Assembly: GCA_002278935.1 (NCBI GenBank) | Contig: NCJL01000001.1 | Span: 62,001-126,000, forward strand | DNA from: Gallionellales bacterium 39-52-133 | GTDB lineage: Bacteria; Pseudomonadota; Gammaproteobacteria; Burkholderiales; Gallionellaceae | Direction: 5' to 3' | DNA: 64,000 bases | Shown here: positions 35,988 through 44,613 of the stretch, piece after piece | Layout: each line of letters begins with the position of its first letter | How positions within the stretch are numbered: the first letter of the stretch is position 1 | Program-made: the position numbers and the translations under genes | The notes under the pieces: generated by a model | Told to the model about the DNA's origin: nothing | Database searches by the model: none | Seen by the model: the letters and a program-made list of their open reading frames with translations, nothing else

Positions 35988-36365
35988 ATGAACTTTTCGC
36001 AACGCAAAATCAGATTTCTGAGCCGGCTGCTGCTGGCGGCAGCGCTGTTTGTGCAGGGAATCCTTGCCGCGCATGCCTGCGTGACACATGAGTCCAGTGC
36101 GGTTAAAGCCTTGTCCATGCAAACGGACAGCGAGTCCTGCCACCATGCAGAAACGGTCAGCAGCAATGAGTGCCTGATGCACTGTACCCAGTCCGGGCAA
36201 ATCTCACTGGATCAGCAACAGGTAGTGGCGCCCATACTCAATACGGTAGTTTTGCATGTTGCAGAATTACAGCCGCAACGCAATGTGCTGTCTTTGGCAC
36301 ATGCCCCCCTGGCCTTAAATAACGGTCCGCCGCTGACGATTCGTTTCTGTTCCTTCCTGCTTTAA
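35988..36365 (+). CDS. Small exported Cys/His-rich protein of copper operon
   Basis: A 125-residue protein of unknown family with a signal peptide (LLLAAALFVQGILAAHA). The mature part has a potential metal-binding cluster, ESCHHAET followed by NECLMHCTQS, and ends SFLL. It precedes a copper-handling operon, so copper binding or sensing in the periplasm is a reasonable inference. The gap to the next gene (109 bp) could hold a further promoter. Confidence 0.65.
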   Translation: MNFSQRKIRFLSRLLLAAALFVQGILAAHACVTHESSAVKALSMQTDSESCHHAETVSSNECLMHCTQSGQISLDQQQVVAPILNTVVLHVAELQPQRNVLSLAHAPLALNNGPPLTIRFCSFLL

Positions 36366-36474
36366 ATTACCTCTCTGCATAGCCACAGGTCGGGCTTCGG
36401 CGCGAGCTGTGCGATATAGCTGCGTCCGGAAAATGTACGCAGCTTGATTTAATCAATCATTGCTTGAGGTGTTT

Positions 36475-36843
36475 ATGTATTTGTCCAGCCATCTAAGAAA
36501 TTCATTGGCTACAGCAAAAGAGCTAGTCATGCTTGTTTTGCTGCTTGGTTGCCAGCCTGTTATTGCCCAGAGCAACCACGATGCAGAGACGGGAAAAAAT
36601 CCGGCTCTGCCCTATCAGTCTGTGTTCGGTGCTTATCAATCCTATCAAGAACAGCCTGTATCCTCCTGGCGTGAAGTCAACGACGAGGTGGAGAAAATAG
36701 GCGGTTGGCGTGCCTATGCACGTGAAGCCAGTGCCAATGAAGGCAGCACCAGTGAAGTCGATCAAGTTGAGGTGAAAGACAGGACGGAAGCACTGCCAGC
36801 CGAGAAGACTCACAGTAACCTGCATGGAGGCAGCCATGAATAG
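36475..36843 (+). CDS. Exported protein upstream of TolC-like gene
   Basis: A 122-residue hypothetical with a signal peptide (LVMLVLLLGCQPVIAQ). The mature part has an aromatic segment (QSVFGAYQSYQEQPVSSWRE, then VNDEVEKIGGWRAYAREA) that I recognise as recurring just ahead of outer-membrane factor genes in heavy-metal loci, but with no known activity. ATG 36475 has GAGG upstream; the longer TTG frame is less likely. Overlaps the next gene by 8 bp, so they are translationally coupled. Confidence 0.65.
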   Translation: MYLSSHLRNSLATAKELVMLVLLLGCQPVIAQSNHDAETGKNPALPYQSVFGAYQSYQEQPVSSWREVNDEVEKIGGWRAYAREASANEGSTSEVDQVEVKDRTEALPAEKTHSNLHGGSHE

Positions 36844-38275
36844 AATTATTTTTAGTGGGGTGCCAAGGAAAGCTTTGTTTGCATTTGGCCTGTTATTTTT
36901 ATTGGCGGGTTGTGCCAGCGTTGATTTTGAGCAATCTCTGTCTGACACCAATAAATTGGCGGCCGAGTTCACCCAGGGCCAACTGAGCCTGGCGCAAACC
37001 ACAGAGCAGCGTGACGCGCTAGCCAATACCGCGGCGGAACTTTTGCAAAAACCCGTTGCACAGGCCGACGCGGTAAAGCTGGCACTGGCCAACAGCCCGG
37101 CGTTTCAGGGGATGCTGGCACAAAACTGGGCAAGTGCGGCCAATGCTGCGCAAGGCGGGCGTATCGCCAATCCCGTGTTGACATTCGAGCGCATGAATAT
37201 GGGCGACGAAGTTGAGTTGAGCCAGATACTTTCATTCGGATTGCTGGATGTGCTGACCTTGCCGCAGCGTTACCGTGTTGCACAGCGGCAGATTGCACAG
37301 GCACAACTACAGCTAAGCAATAATGTCATTGAGCAGGTGACACAGGTGCGTCAGGCATGGGTGAAAGCAGTTGCCGCACAGCAAAATTTAACCTACGCCA
37401 GACAGGTGAAAGATGCAGCGGAAGCCAGTGCAGAATTGGCGCGCCGCATGCAAGCCGTTGGTAATTTCAACAAGTTACAGCGTATACGCCAGCAGGCATT
37501 TTATGCCGATGCAATCATGCAATTGGCAACGGCGCAGCATGCGGTAACGGCAACACGTGAAGCGCTGGTGCGCCTGCTGGGCTTGAGCGATGCACAGGCT
37601 GACATGCTGAAATTGCCGGAGCGTTTGCCAGATCTGCCCGACCAGCCGCGTGCGGCCGAAGAGGTGAGCATGGTTGCGAAAGCGGGCAGGTTGGACATCA
37701 AGCTTGCACAATCTGTTTATGAAGGCATGCTTAAAGCGCAGGGTATAAGCGAGATAAATAGTTATACCGATATCGAACTGGGCCTGCGTCGGAGCAGTAA
37801 AACGGATGAGGCAGCGGGATCGTCCACCTCGGGTAGCGGCTACGAAGTCAGCGTGCGGCTGCCCTTATTTGATTGGGGCGGCAATCGGCGTGATGCGCTG
37901 AATGCGCAAACGCTGGCGGCAGCCTACCGGCTGGAAGCGACCGTGCGCGGGGCGGGTTCCAGCTTGCGAGAAAGTTATTCGGCCTATCGCACTGCCTTTG
38001 ATATTTCCAGACACTATCGCGACGAAATTGTGCCCTTGCGCAAACTCATCTCCGAAGAAAATGTGCTGCTCTACAACGGCATGTTTATCGGGGTCTTCGA
38101 GTTACTGGCTGATACGCGCGAGCAGATCAGCAGCGTGATGGGGGCGATTGCCGCCAGCAAACAATTCTGGCTTGCAGACGCTGCTCTGCAAGCGTCGCTG
38201 ATAGGCAAGCCCACCGAGTCCGGCATCGACAGCATGGCAACCACAAGCACGGGCAGCGGTTCGGGCGGCCACTAA
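36836..38275 (+). CDS. TolC-family outer membrane factor lipoprotein
   Basis: A 479-residue outer-membrane efflux protein. The lipobox LLAGC (Cys near residue 26) is followed by long coiled-coil helices with the repeat structure of OEP proteins (two halves: NWASAANAAQGGRIANPVLT and YEVSVRLPLFDWGGNRR). GGAGG lies 5 nt before ATG 36836. No RND pump (CusA) or adaptor (CusB) is in the operon, so its partner must be elsewhere or it works in a different way. Confidence 0.88.
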   Translation: MNRIIFSGVPRKALFAFGLLFLLAGCASVDFEQSLSDTNKLAAEFTQGQLSLAQTTEQRDALANTAAELLQKPVAQADAVKLALANSPAFQGMLAQNWASAANAAQGGRIANPVLTFERMNMGDEVELSQILSFGLLDVLTLPQRYRVAQRQIAQAQLQLSNNVIEQVTQVRQAWVKAVAAQQNLTYARQVKDAAEASAELARRMQAVGNFNKLQRIRQQAFYADAIMQLATAQHAVTATREALVRLLGLSDAQADMLKLPERLPDLPDQPRAAEEVSMVAKAGRLDIKLAQSVYEGMLKAQGISEINSYTDIELGLRRSSKTDEAAGSSTSGSGYEVSVRLPLFDWGGNRRDALNAQTLAAAYRLEATVRGAGSSLRESYSAYRTAFDISRHYRDEIVPLRKLISEENVLLYNGMFIGVFELLADTREQISSVMGAIAASKQFWLADAALQASLIGKPTESGIDSMATTSTGSGSGGH

Positions 38276-38310
38276 AAATACTCACTCATTTTATGATTAA
38301 GGAAGCGACG

Positions 38311-39723
38311 ATGAATTCAAGACGAGAGTTTTTTAAAACGGCCGGCATCGCCGGCGCGGCAATCGCCGTGGCAAGTGTCAGCCGGGTAGCGATGGCCGCC
38401 TTGCCGGAGCCGGTGCTGCAGGACACGCCGGATACCATGCCGCCGCTGGTGCCCAGCAGCGGCAGGCCTTACAACCCGGTGGTGACCTTGAATGGCTGGA
38501 CACTGCCATGGCGCATGAATCAGGGCGTCAAGGAATTTCACCTGGTGGCCGAGCCGGTGGTGCGTGAAATGGCGCCCGGCATGAAGGCGCACCTGTGGGG
38601 TTATAACGGGCAAAGTCCGGGGCCGACCATCGAGGTGGTGGAAGGCGACCGTGTGCGTATCTTTGTCACCAACAAATTACCCGAGCACACCAGCGTGCAC
38701 TGGCATGGCCAGCGTTTGCCGAATGGTATGGATGGCGTGTCCGGCCTGACGCAAAAATCCATACAACCCGGCAAGACGTTTGTGTACGAATTTACCGCGC
38801 GTCGTCCCGGTACCTTTATGTATCACCCCCATGCCGATGAAATGACGCAAATGGCGATGGGCATGATGGGTTTCTGGGTCACCCACCCCAAGAGCAAACA
38901 TCCGCTGATCGACGAGGTGCAGCGCGATTTCTGTTTCCTGCTGAATGCGTATGACATCGACCCCGGCAGCTATACCCCCAAAATCATGACCATGGCCGAT
39001 TTCAATTTGTGGTCATGGAACAGCCGTATTTTCCCGGGGATCGATTCCCTGAATGTGCGCCTGCATGACAAGGTTCGCATACGCATAGGCAATCTGACCA
39101 TGACCAACCATCCGATGCACCTGCACGGCCATGAATTCCAGGTCACCGGCACCGATGGCGGCCCCACCCCCAAAAGCACGCGCTGGCACGAGGTGACGAC
39201 CGATGTCGCGGTGGGGCAAATGCGCCAAATTGAATTTGTCGCCGATGAGCCCGGCGACTGGGCATTTCACTGCCATAAAAGCCATCACACCATGAATGCG
39301 ATGGGCCACAACGTGCCCACCATGATAGGCGTGGATCATCGCGGTGTCGGCAAAAAAATTACCAATCTGATTCCGGACTACATGACGATGGGCGAGCGCG
39401 GCATGGCCGATATGGCGGAAATGGAAATGCCGCTGCCGGACAATACGATACCGATGATGACGGGCGAAGGGCCGTTTGGCGGCGTGGAAATGGGCGGCAT
39501 GTTTTCGGTGCTCAAGGTGCGCAAAGAGCAAAAGCCCGGCGACTACAAGAACCCCGGCTGGTACCAGCATCCGCCGGGCGAAGTGGCCTTTGAGTGGGCA
39601 GGCAATCTGGCCGAACCGGCGCGCATCAAGGCCGAGGGTGGTGTTTCCATGTCGCCCAAAACCAGGCCCGCGCAGGAAATTGAAGTGCAGATACGCAAAC
39701 CGCAAGGCCATTCCGGCCATTGA
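38311..39723 (+). CDS. Tat-exported multicopper oxidase
   Basis: A 470-residue multicopper oxidase with a twin-arginine signal (SRREFFKTAG). Copper ligands are all visible: HWHGQRLPNG, YHPHADEM, NHPMHLHGHEF and the type-1/type-3 cluster FHCHKSHHTMNAMG. A Met-rich stretch (MADMAEMEMPLP, MGGMF) near residue 370-400 is like those that bind Cu(I) in CopA/CueO. It probably oxidises Cu(I) in the periplasm. ATG 38311 preceded by AAGGAA. Confidence 0.92.
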   Translation: MNSRREFFKTAGIAGAAIAVASVSRVAMAALPEPVLQDTPDTMPPLVPSSGRPYNPVVTLNGWTLPWRMNQGVKEFHLVAEPVVREMAPGMKAHLWGYNGQSPGPTIEVVEGDRVRIFVTNKLPEHTSVHWHGQRLPNGMDGVSGLTQKSIQPGKTFVYEFTARRPGTFMYHPHADEMTQMAMGMMGFWVTHPKSKHPLIDEVQRDFCFLLNAYDIDPGSYTPKIMTMADFNLWSWNSRIFPGIDSLNVRLHDKVRIRIGNLTMTNHPMHLHGHEFQVTGTDGGPTPKSTRWHEVTTDVAVGQMRQIEFVADEPGDWAFHCHKSHHTMNAMGHNVPTMIGVDHRGVGKKITNLIPDYMTMGERGMADMAEMEMPLPDNTIPMMTGEGPFGGVEMGGMFSVLKVRKEQKPGDYKNPGWYQHPPGEVAFEWAGNLAEPARIKAEGGVSMSPKTRPAQEIEVQIRKPQGHSGH

Positions 39724-39749
39724 TTGATTATAAAAAGAAAGGAAATTTC

Positions 39750-40250
39750 ATGAAGCCAATCATCCTGACGGGTGCATTTTTCCCGATGTTTTTAGCTGCG
39801 GCAGCAATGGCGAGCGGCAACCATGCGGGCGGTCACCATGGCGAGTCCGGTGCGATCGGGCAACCCGGAAAGGTTGCCCAGGTGACGCGCAGCGTGAGGG
39901 TAGACATGACAGACGAGATGCGCTTTATACCTTCAAGTCTCACGGTCAAGCAGGGCGAGACCGTCCGCATAAGCGTGAGTAATTCCGGCAAACTCAAGCA
40001 TGAAATGGTGCTGGGTTCCGAGGAGGAACTAAAGGAGCATTATGAGGCGATGAAAAAATTTCCGGAAATGGAACACGACGATGCCAACCAGGTGACCGTC
40101 ATGCCGGGAGAATCGCGTGAAATAATCTGGAAATTTACCAGGGCGGGCACGATTAATTTCGCGTGTCTGCAGCCCGGTCATTACGACGCGGGCATGAAGG
40201 GCGCATTTACGGTTAGCAGCAAAGCACAGAAACAAAATCATACCCACTAA
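39750..40250 (+). CDS. Exported cupredoxin (CopI-like)
   Basis: A 166-residue periplasmic blue-copper-type protein. Signal peptide up to AAAAMA, a His-rich mature start (NHAGGHHGES), then a cupredoxin fold with ligands His in GKLKHEMVLG and Cys, His and Met in ACLQPGHYDAGMKG. Similar proteins (CopI) help copper tolerance. ATG 39750 has AAGGAAA upstream; the preceding MCO gene ends 27 bp before it. Confidence 0.87.
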   Translation: MKPIILTGAFFPMFLAAAAMASGNHAGGHHGESGAIGQPGKVAQVTRSVRVDMTDEMRFIPSSLTVKQGETVRISVSNSGKLKHEMVLGSEEELKEHYEAMKKFPEMEHDDANQVTVMPGESREIIWKFTRAGTINFACLQPGHYDAGMKGAFTVSSKAQKQNHTH

Positions 40251-40277
40251 AACCAGGCAGACTAAAAAGGACACATC

Positions 40278-40586
40278 ATGAAAATGCACAATATTTTATT
40301 CCTCTTTCTGAGCACTACTCTGGCACTGTCGCCAGCATCTTACGCGCAGGAAAAAGTTGAGGAAATGAGCAAGGGCGAGATTCGCAAAATAGACAAAGCC
40401 ACAAAAAAAATTACCATCAAACACGGCGAGATAAAAAATCTCGACATGCCCGGCATGACCATGGTGTTTCAGGTAAAAGACCCTGCCATGCTGGATAGCG
40501 TGAAGCCCGGGGATAAGGTTAAATTTTCAGCGGAACGATCGGGAGGCGCGATTGTGGTGACGGATATACAGCCAGATAAACAATAA
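40278..40586 (+). CDS. CusF-like periplasmic copper-binding protein
   Basis: A 102-residue protein with a signal peptide (ILFLFLSTTLALSPASYA) and a CusF OB-fold: GEIRKIDKATKKITIKHGEI, then LDMPGMTMVFQVKDPAMLD with the two Met ligands, and KVKFSAERSGGAIVVTDI. CusF carries Cu(I) or Ag(I) to CusCBA. Last gene of the copper operon; AAAAGGA lies before the ATG. Confidence 0.9.
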   Translation: MKMHNILFLFLSTTLALSPASYAQEKVEEMSKGEIRKIDKATKKITIKHGEIKNLDMPGMTMVFQVKDPAMLDSVKPGDKVKFSAERSGGAIVVTDIQPDKQ

Positions 40587-40680
40587 ACCGGACAAATAAT
40601 GTTATTTTTTCAAACTTAGAAATGGAGTTGAATAAATCTGGGCAAATGATACGGACGCCTGGTCTCTTTGCCTGATATAT

Positions 40681-40866
40681 TTAGCTTTCATCCAGCAGCT
40701 TCCCGGCAATCGACCAATTCTCCTCTGGCAGTTCATCAAATGCGATGTAGGTGTAAGACGCCGGCTTGTGCGCAATGCGCTCCAGTGTATCGGTGATCTC
40801 GGCTGCAATCTTTGCTTTTTGTTCGCGGCTTAAGGTGCCGGCTATGCGGATGTTGACGTATGGCAT
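40681..40866 (-). CDS. 4-oxalocrotonate tautomerase-like protein
   Basis: A 61-residue tautomerase with the catalytic Pro1 (MPYVNIRIAG) after removal of Met, an Arg near 14 and a C-terminal region SYTYIAFDELPEENW. This small-subunit family keto-enol isomerises unsaturated acids; the substrate is not predictable. It lies 40 bp after rsmE in the same direction. Confidence 0.88.
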   Translation of the reverse strand: MPYVNIRIAGTLSREQKAKIAAEITDTLERIAHKPASYTYIAFDELPEENWSIAGKLLDES

Positions 40867-40884
40867 GATCTGCTCCAGTTAAAT

Positions 40885-40909
40885 TTATTCAATATAATCA
40901 ATATGTTAT
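40885..40909 (+). repeat. Dispersed AT-rich motif, copy 6
   Basis: TTCAATATAATCAATATGTT overlapping the rsmE stop codon (40906-40908) in the gap before the tautomerase gene. Confidence 0.75.
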
Positions 40910-41643
40910 GAAAATTCCCCCCACAGGGTCTGCAATGAGCTGATGCCAGCCAGCGCGGCAGTTTCGGTGCGCAGTACGCGCGGCCCCAGCAGCACGGGGA
41001 TAAAGCCGGCCTGTTTTGCCATCAATGCTTCTTCGGCGCTGAAGCCGCCCTCGGGGCCAATTAACAGTGTGACTTGATTTTGCGGTTTGGGCTGTGCGTG
41101 CAGCGTGGTGGCACCATCAGGCAGCAGGATAAATTTACTACCCTCCTCATTTTTTACATTTGCCAGCCAGTGGCCGAGCTCAAGCGGTGCATGCACCTGC
41201 ATCAGCTCATTGCGGCCGCTCTGTTCGCAGGCAGCTATCACGACGCCACGCCAATGTTCGGTGCGTTTCTCCGCGCGCTCCTGGCTGAGTCTGGCAATGC
41301 TGCGCTGGGTTTGCACCGGCTGGACTTCAGCGGCACCCAGTTCGGTGGCTTTCTGTACCACCCAGTCCATTTTTTCACTGGAGGTCATCGCCTGTGCCAG
41401 CACAATGCGCAGCGCGGCAACATGTTGAGCGGGGCAAGCTCCAATGATCTTGAGATCCACACGTTTGCCGCTGATATTGTCGATAGTGGCATCGCACGCG
41501 TGACCTGCGCCATCAAATATCTGCACGGGCTCATTTACGCGCAAACGCAGCACGCGCAGCGCGTGGTGCGCGGCATCGGGCGGCAGTTCAAACAGGCCGG
41601 AAGTGGGCAGGGTAACGGGGCAGTAAAAACGGGGTGCGGACAT
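40906..41643 (-). CDS. rsmE: 16S rRNA m3U1498 methyltransferase RsmE
   Basis: A 245-residue SPOUT-class enzyme that methylates U1498 of 16S rRNA. The N-terminal PUA-like part (HHALRVLRLRVNEPVQIFDG) and the knotted SAM site (VTLLIGPEGGFSAEEALMA, GPRVLRTETAALAG) are clear. Normal length. Divergent from the thioredoxin-like gene. Confidence 0.94.
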   Translation of the reverse strand: MSAPRFYCPVTLPTSGLFELPPDAAHHALRVLRLRVNEPVQIFDGAGHACDATIDNISGKRVDLKIIGACPAQHVAALRIVLAQAMTSSEKMDWVVQKATELGAAEVQPVQTQRSIARLSQERAEKRTEHWRGVVIAACEQSGRNELMQVHAPLELGHWLANVKNEEGSKFILLPDGATTLHAQPKPQNQVTLLIGPEGGFSAEEALMAKQAGFIPVLLGPRVLRTETAALAGISSLQTLWGEFS

Positions 41644-41720
41644 GTCAGGGGCTTCGGTGTGTTGAACTCAGCGTGATAATATAGCGCTTCTCACAAAAAT
41701 TGTACTTCAGGAGCATTGTC

Positions 41721-42278
41721 ATGGTCAGTTTAAACCCCCCGGTATGCGATTTCGGCTGGAAAGCGCGCGATTTCAATCTGCCAGGCGTCGATGGCAAACA
41801 CTATACGCTGGACAGCGTGCGCGGTGAAAAGGGTCTGCTGGTGATGTTTATCTGCAATCATTGCCCTTATGTGAAATCGATACGTGAACGCATTGTGCGC
41901 GATACGCTGGAGCTGAAACGATACGGTATCAACAGCATTGCAATCATGTCGAACGACCCGTCAGAATACGCGGAAGACTCCTTCGAGCACATGAAAGAAG
42001 TGGCGCAGGTATTCAACTACCCTTTCCCCTACGTTATGGATGAGACGCAGCAAATCGCCAAGGACTACGGTGCGGTATGCACGCCGGATTTTTTCGGTTT
42101 CAACGCCAGCCTGGAGCTGCAATATCGCGGTCGTCTCGATGCCTCGCGCAAGGATATAGTGCCCGATGCGCCGCGCGATCTGTTTGAAGCCATGGTGATG
42201 GTGGCCAATACCGGCAAGGGGCCGGCTGAGCAAATACCCAGCATGGGCTGTTCTATTAAGTGGAAGAACGAAATATAG
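41721..42278 (+). CDS. Thioredoxin-fold peroxiredoxin-like protein
   Basis: A 185-residue cytoplasmic protein of the AhpC/TSA-redoxin group. Redox motif CNHCPYVKS near residue 52, then AIMSNDPSEYAEDSFEHMKE and VCTPDFFGFN. The family is abundant and mostly uncharacterised. AGGAG lies 7 nt before ATG 41721. The 3' end carries the first unit of a 27-bp tandem repeat (coding KWKNEI). Confidence 0.87.
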   Translation: MVSLNPPVCDFGWKARDFNLPGVDGKHYTLDSVRGEKGLLVMFICNHCPYVKSIRERIVRDTLELKRYGINSIAIMSNDPSEYAEDSFEHMKEVAQVFNYPFPYVMDETQQIAKDYGAVCTPDFFGFNASLELQYRGRLDASRKDIVPDAPRDLFEAMVMVANTGKGPAEQIPSMGCSIKWKNEI

Positions 42279-42338
42279 AACGGTAAATGGAAAAATGAAT
42301 CCTGAATCGGCAAGTGGAATAACGAAACGCAATCCGGA
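42258..42338 (+). repeat. Three imperfect 27-bp tandem repeats at a gene 3' end
   Basis: Units 42258-42284, 42285-42311 and 42312-42338 share A-A-R-T-G-G-A-A-D-A-A-Y-G-A-A. The unit is nine codons long, so the frame is kept; the first unit ends with TAG, the second with TGA, and read-through would give KWKNE-like peptides again. Confidence 0.7.
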
Positions 42339-42347
42339 TAAAGCAAA

Positions 42348-43190
42348 ATGTCGCATGACCTGAAAACAGATAATTACAACAGCGCGGAAAACCACGGCAT
42401 GGGTGCCATGTTGAAGGCGATTAGTGCCGCGATGAAGCTGGTGGCAGAAAAAGAAGTGATGCCGCGTTACATGCGGGTGGCGCACCAGCACAAATATGAC
42501 GGCAGCCTGTGCACCGAGGCCGATATTGCCGCCCAGGAAGCGCTGATACACAGACTGCAGGCCATCCACAATGTGCCGGTGCTGGGTGAAGAGATGGAAG
42601 CTGCCGAGCAGGAAAATCTGTGGGGCAATGGCAAGCAGGAATTATGGTGCATAGACCCGATCGATGGGACATCGAATTTTGTGCACGGCCTGCCCTACTT
42701 TGCGATTTCGGTGGCATTAATCCGCGAAGGAAAAAGTGTGCTGGGTGTGGTGTACGATCCGGTGGCCAAGGAAGTGTTTGCTGCCGAACGCGGTCGTGGC
42801 GCGTTTTTGAATGGCGAGAAACTGCATAAGCAAAGTGTCAGCAAGGAGCTTTCCGCGTCACTGGCGAATGTCGATCTGAAGCGGCTCAACGCCAGGCTGG
42901 CTACGGCAATTGCCAGCAATCCGCCGTATGCCTCGCAGCGCAACTTTGGCGCCAGTACGCTGGACTGGTGCTATACCGCAGCCGGACGTTATGACGCCTA
43001 TCTGCACGGTGGGCAAAAATTATGGGACTATGCAGCCGGCTCGCTGATACTGGAAGAAGCGGGCGGCCATGTGTGTTCGCTGCAGCACGATGATTTTAAC
43101 GAAGGTAATATATGGCAACGCTCGGTGATTGCGGCACTCGATATCAATGTTTATAAGGCATGGAAAGACTGGATACGCGCGCACCAGTGA
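42348..43190 (+). CDS. Inositol monophosphatase-family phosphatase
   Basis: A 280-residue Mg-dependent phosphatase of the FIG superfamily. Metal-binding residues: LGEEMEAAEQ, WCIDPIDGTSNFVHGLPYF and KLWDYAAGSLILEEAGG. It is a paralog of cysQ at 19612. Substrate may be inositol phosphate, fructose bisphosphate or histidinol phosphate and cannot be told apart by eye. Confidence 0.87.
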   Translation: MSHDLKTDNYNSAENHGMGAMLKAISAAMKLVAEKEVMPRYMRVAHQHKYDGSLCTEADIAAQEALIHRLQAIHNVPVLGEEMEAAEQENLWGNGKQELWCIDPIDGTSNFVHGLPYFAISVALIREGKSVLGVVYDPVAKEVFAAERGRGAFLNGEKLHKQSVSKELSASLANVDLKRLNARLATAIASNPPYASQRNFGASTLDWCYTAAGRYDAYLHGGQKLWDYAAGSLILEEAGGHVCSLQHDDFNEGNIWQRSVIAALDINVYKAWKDWIRAHQ

Positions 43191-43196
43191 TTTATC

Positions 43197-43221
43197 ATAA
43201 CTATTTGATTTTGTTGAATAT
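43197..43221 (-). repeat. Dispersed AT-rich motif, copy 7
   Basis: Reverse-oriented copy (AACTATTTGATTTTGTTGAA) 6 bp after the phosphatase stop and directly ahead of the trkA ribosome site. Confidence 0.77.
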
Positions 43222-43239
43222 TTTCAAGGGGTGGCAGCG

Positions 43240-44613
43240 GTGAATATTATTATCCTTGGCGCAGGCCAGGTTGGCTCCACGGTGGCCGAGAGTCTGGTAA
43301 GCGAAGCCAATGACATCACGGTGGTCGATCTCGACGGCGAGAAGCTCAAATTATTGCAGGACAGGCTGGACTTGCGCACGCTGGTGGGCAATGCCTCGCA
43401 TCCTTCTATTCTGGAGCAGGCAGGTATCGCCGATGCGGATATGCTGCTGGCGGTAACGCAGAGCGATGAAGTGAATATGGTGGCGTGCAAACTCGCCGCC
43501 AGTCTGTATAACACCCCGACAAAAATTGCGCGTATCCGCTCCGCCGATTATCTGGCGCACCCCGAAATATTCAGCGATGACAACTTCTGTGTCGACTTTT
43601 CCATCTGCCCCGAGCAGATCCTCACCGACTATATCCGCAAGCTGATCGAGTTTCCGGAAGCACTGCAAGTGCTGGAGTTTGCCGACGGCAAGGTATCGTT
43701 AGTGGCGGTGAAAGCGTTTGAGGGGGGGCCTCTGGTTGGGCAGCCCCTGAGCTTTATGCACACCCATTTGCCGCATGTAGATGCGCGCGTGGCGGCCATT
43801 TTCCGTCAGGACAGATCCATCATGCCGCAGGGCGATACCGTGATCGAGGCAGGCGACGAGGTGTTTTTTATTGCGGCAACAGAAAATATACGCTCGGTGC
43901 TGAAAGAGATGCGGCGCATGGACAAGCCCGCCAAGCGCGTGATGATCATGGGCGGCGGCAATATCGGCCGCCGTCTGGCGCTGGCGCTGGAGCAGGAGTA
44001 TCAGGTCAAAATTATCGAGTACAACAAGAAGTCGTGCGAGCGCCTGGCAAGTGAATTGACGCATACGCTGGTATTGCACGGCGACTGCACCGATGAAAAC
44101 CTGCTGTTGTCCGAGCATGTGGGCGATGTCGACGTATTCTGTGCGCTGACCAATGACGATGAAAACAACATCATGTCGTCACTGCTGGCCAAGAGCGGCG
44201 GTGCGCGCAAGGTCATTTCGCTGATCAATCGCAGTGCCTATGTGGGATTGGTGCAGGGCGGGAAAATTGATATTGCACTGTCACCCGCGCATGTCACTAT
44301 CGGCTCGCTGCTGGCCTACGTGCGGCATGGCGATGTGGCGGCGGTGCACTCTCTGCGGCGCGGCGCGGCAGAGGCGCTGGAGCTGGTGGCGCACGGTGAC
44401 CGCCAGTCGTCAAAAGTCGTGGGGCGAAGAATTGATGAAATCGACTTGCCCGAGGGCGCGACCATAGGCGCGATGGTGCGCAACGGTGTGGTGATCATGG
44501 CGCATCATGATCGCCTGATCGAGCCGGATGACCATGTGATCGTGTTTGTGATCAACAAGAAAATCATCCGCAAGGTTGAAAAACTGTTCCAGATCGGCAT
44601 AGGGTTCTTCTGA
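43240..44613 (+). CDS. trkA: Trk potassium uptake regulator TrkA
   Basis: A 457-residue peripheral NAD-binding subunit of the Trk K+ uptake system. It has two RCK_N domains (NIIILGAGQVGSTVAESL at the N-terminus and VMIMGGGNIGRRLALALE near residue 235), each with a following RCK_C domain. GTG 43240 is preferred (AAGGGG 8 nt upstream) over GTG 43231. The stop overlaps the trkH start by one base (TGATG). Confidence 0.94.
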   Translation: MNIIILGAGQVGSTVAESLVSEANDITVVDLDGEKLKLLQDRLDLRTLVGNASHPSILEQAGIADADMLLAVTQSDEVNMVACKLAASLYNTPTKIARIRSADYLAHPEIFSDDNFCVDFSICPEQILTDYIRKLIEFPEALQVLEFADGKVSLVAVKAFEGGPLVGQPLSFMHTHLPHVDARVAAIFRQDRSIMPQGDTVIEAGDEVFFIAATENIRSVLKEMRRMDKPAKRVMIMGGGNIGRRLALALEQEYQVKIIEYNKKSCERLASELTHTLVLHGDCTDENLLLSEHVGDVDVFCALTNDDENNIMSSLLAKSGGARKVISLINRSAYVGLVQGGKIDIALSPAHVTIGSLLAYVRHGDVAAVHSLRRGAAEALELVAHGDRQSSKVVGRRIDEIDLPEGATIGAMVRNGVVIMAHHDRLIEPDDHVIVFVINKKIIRKVEKLFQIGIGFF

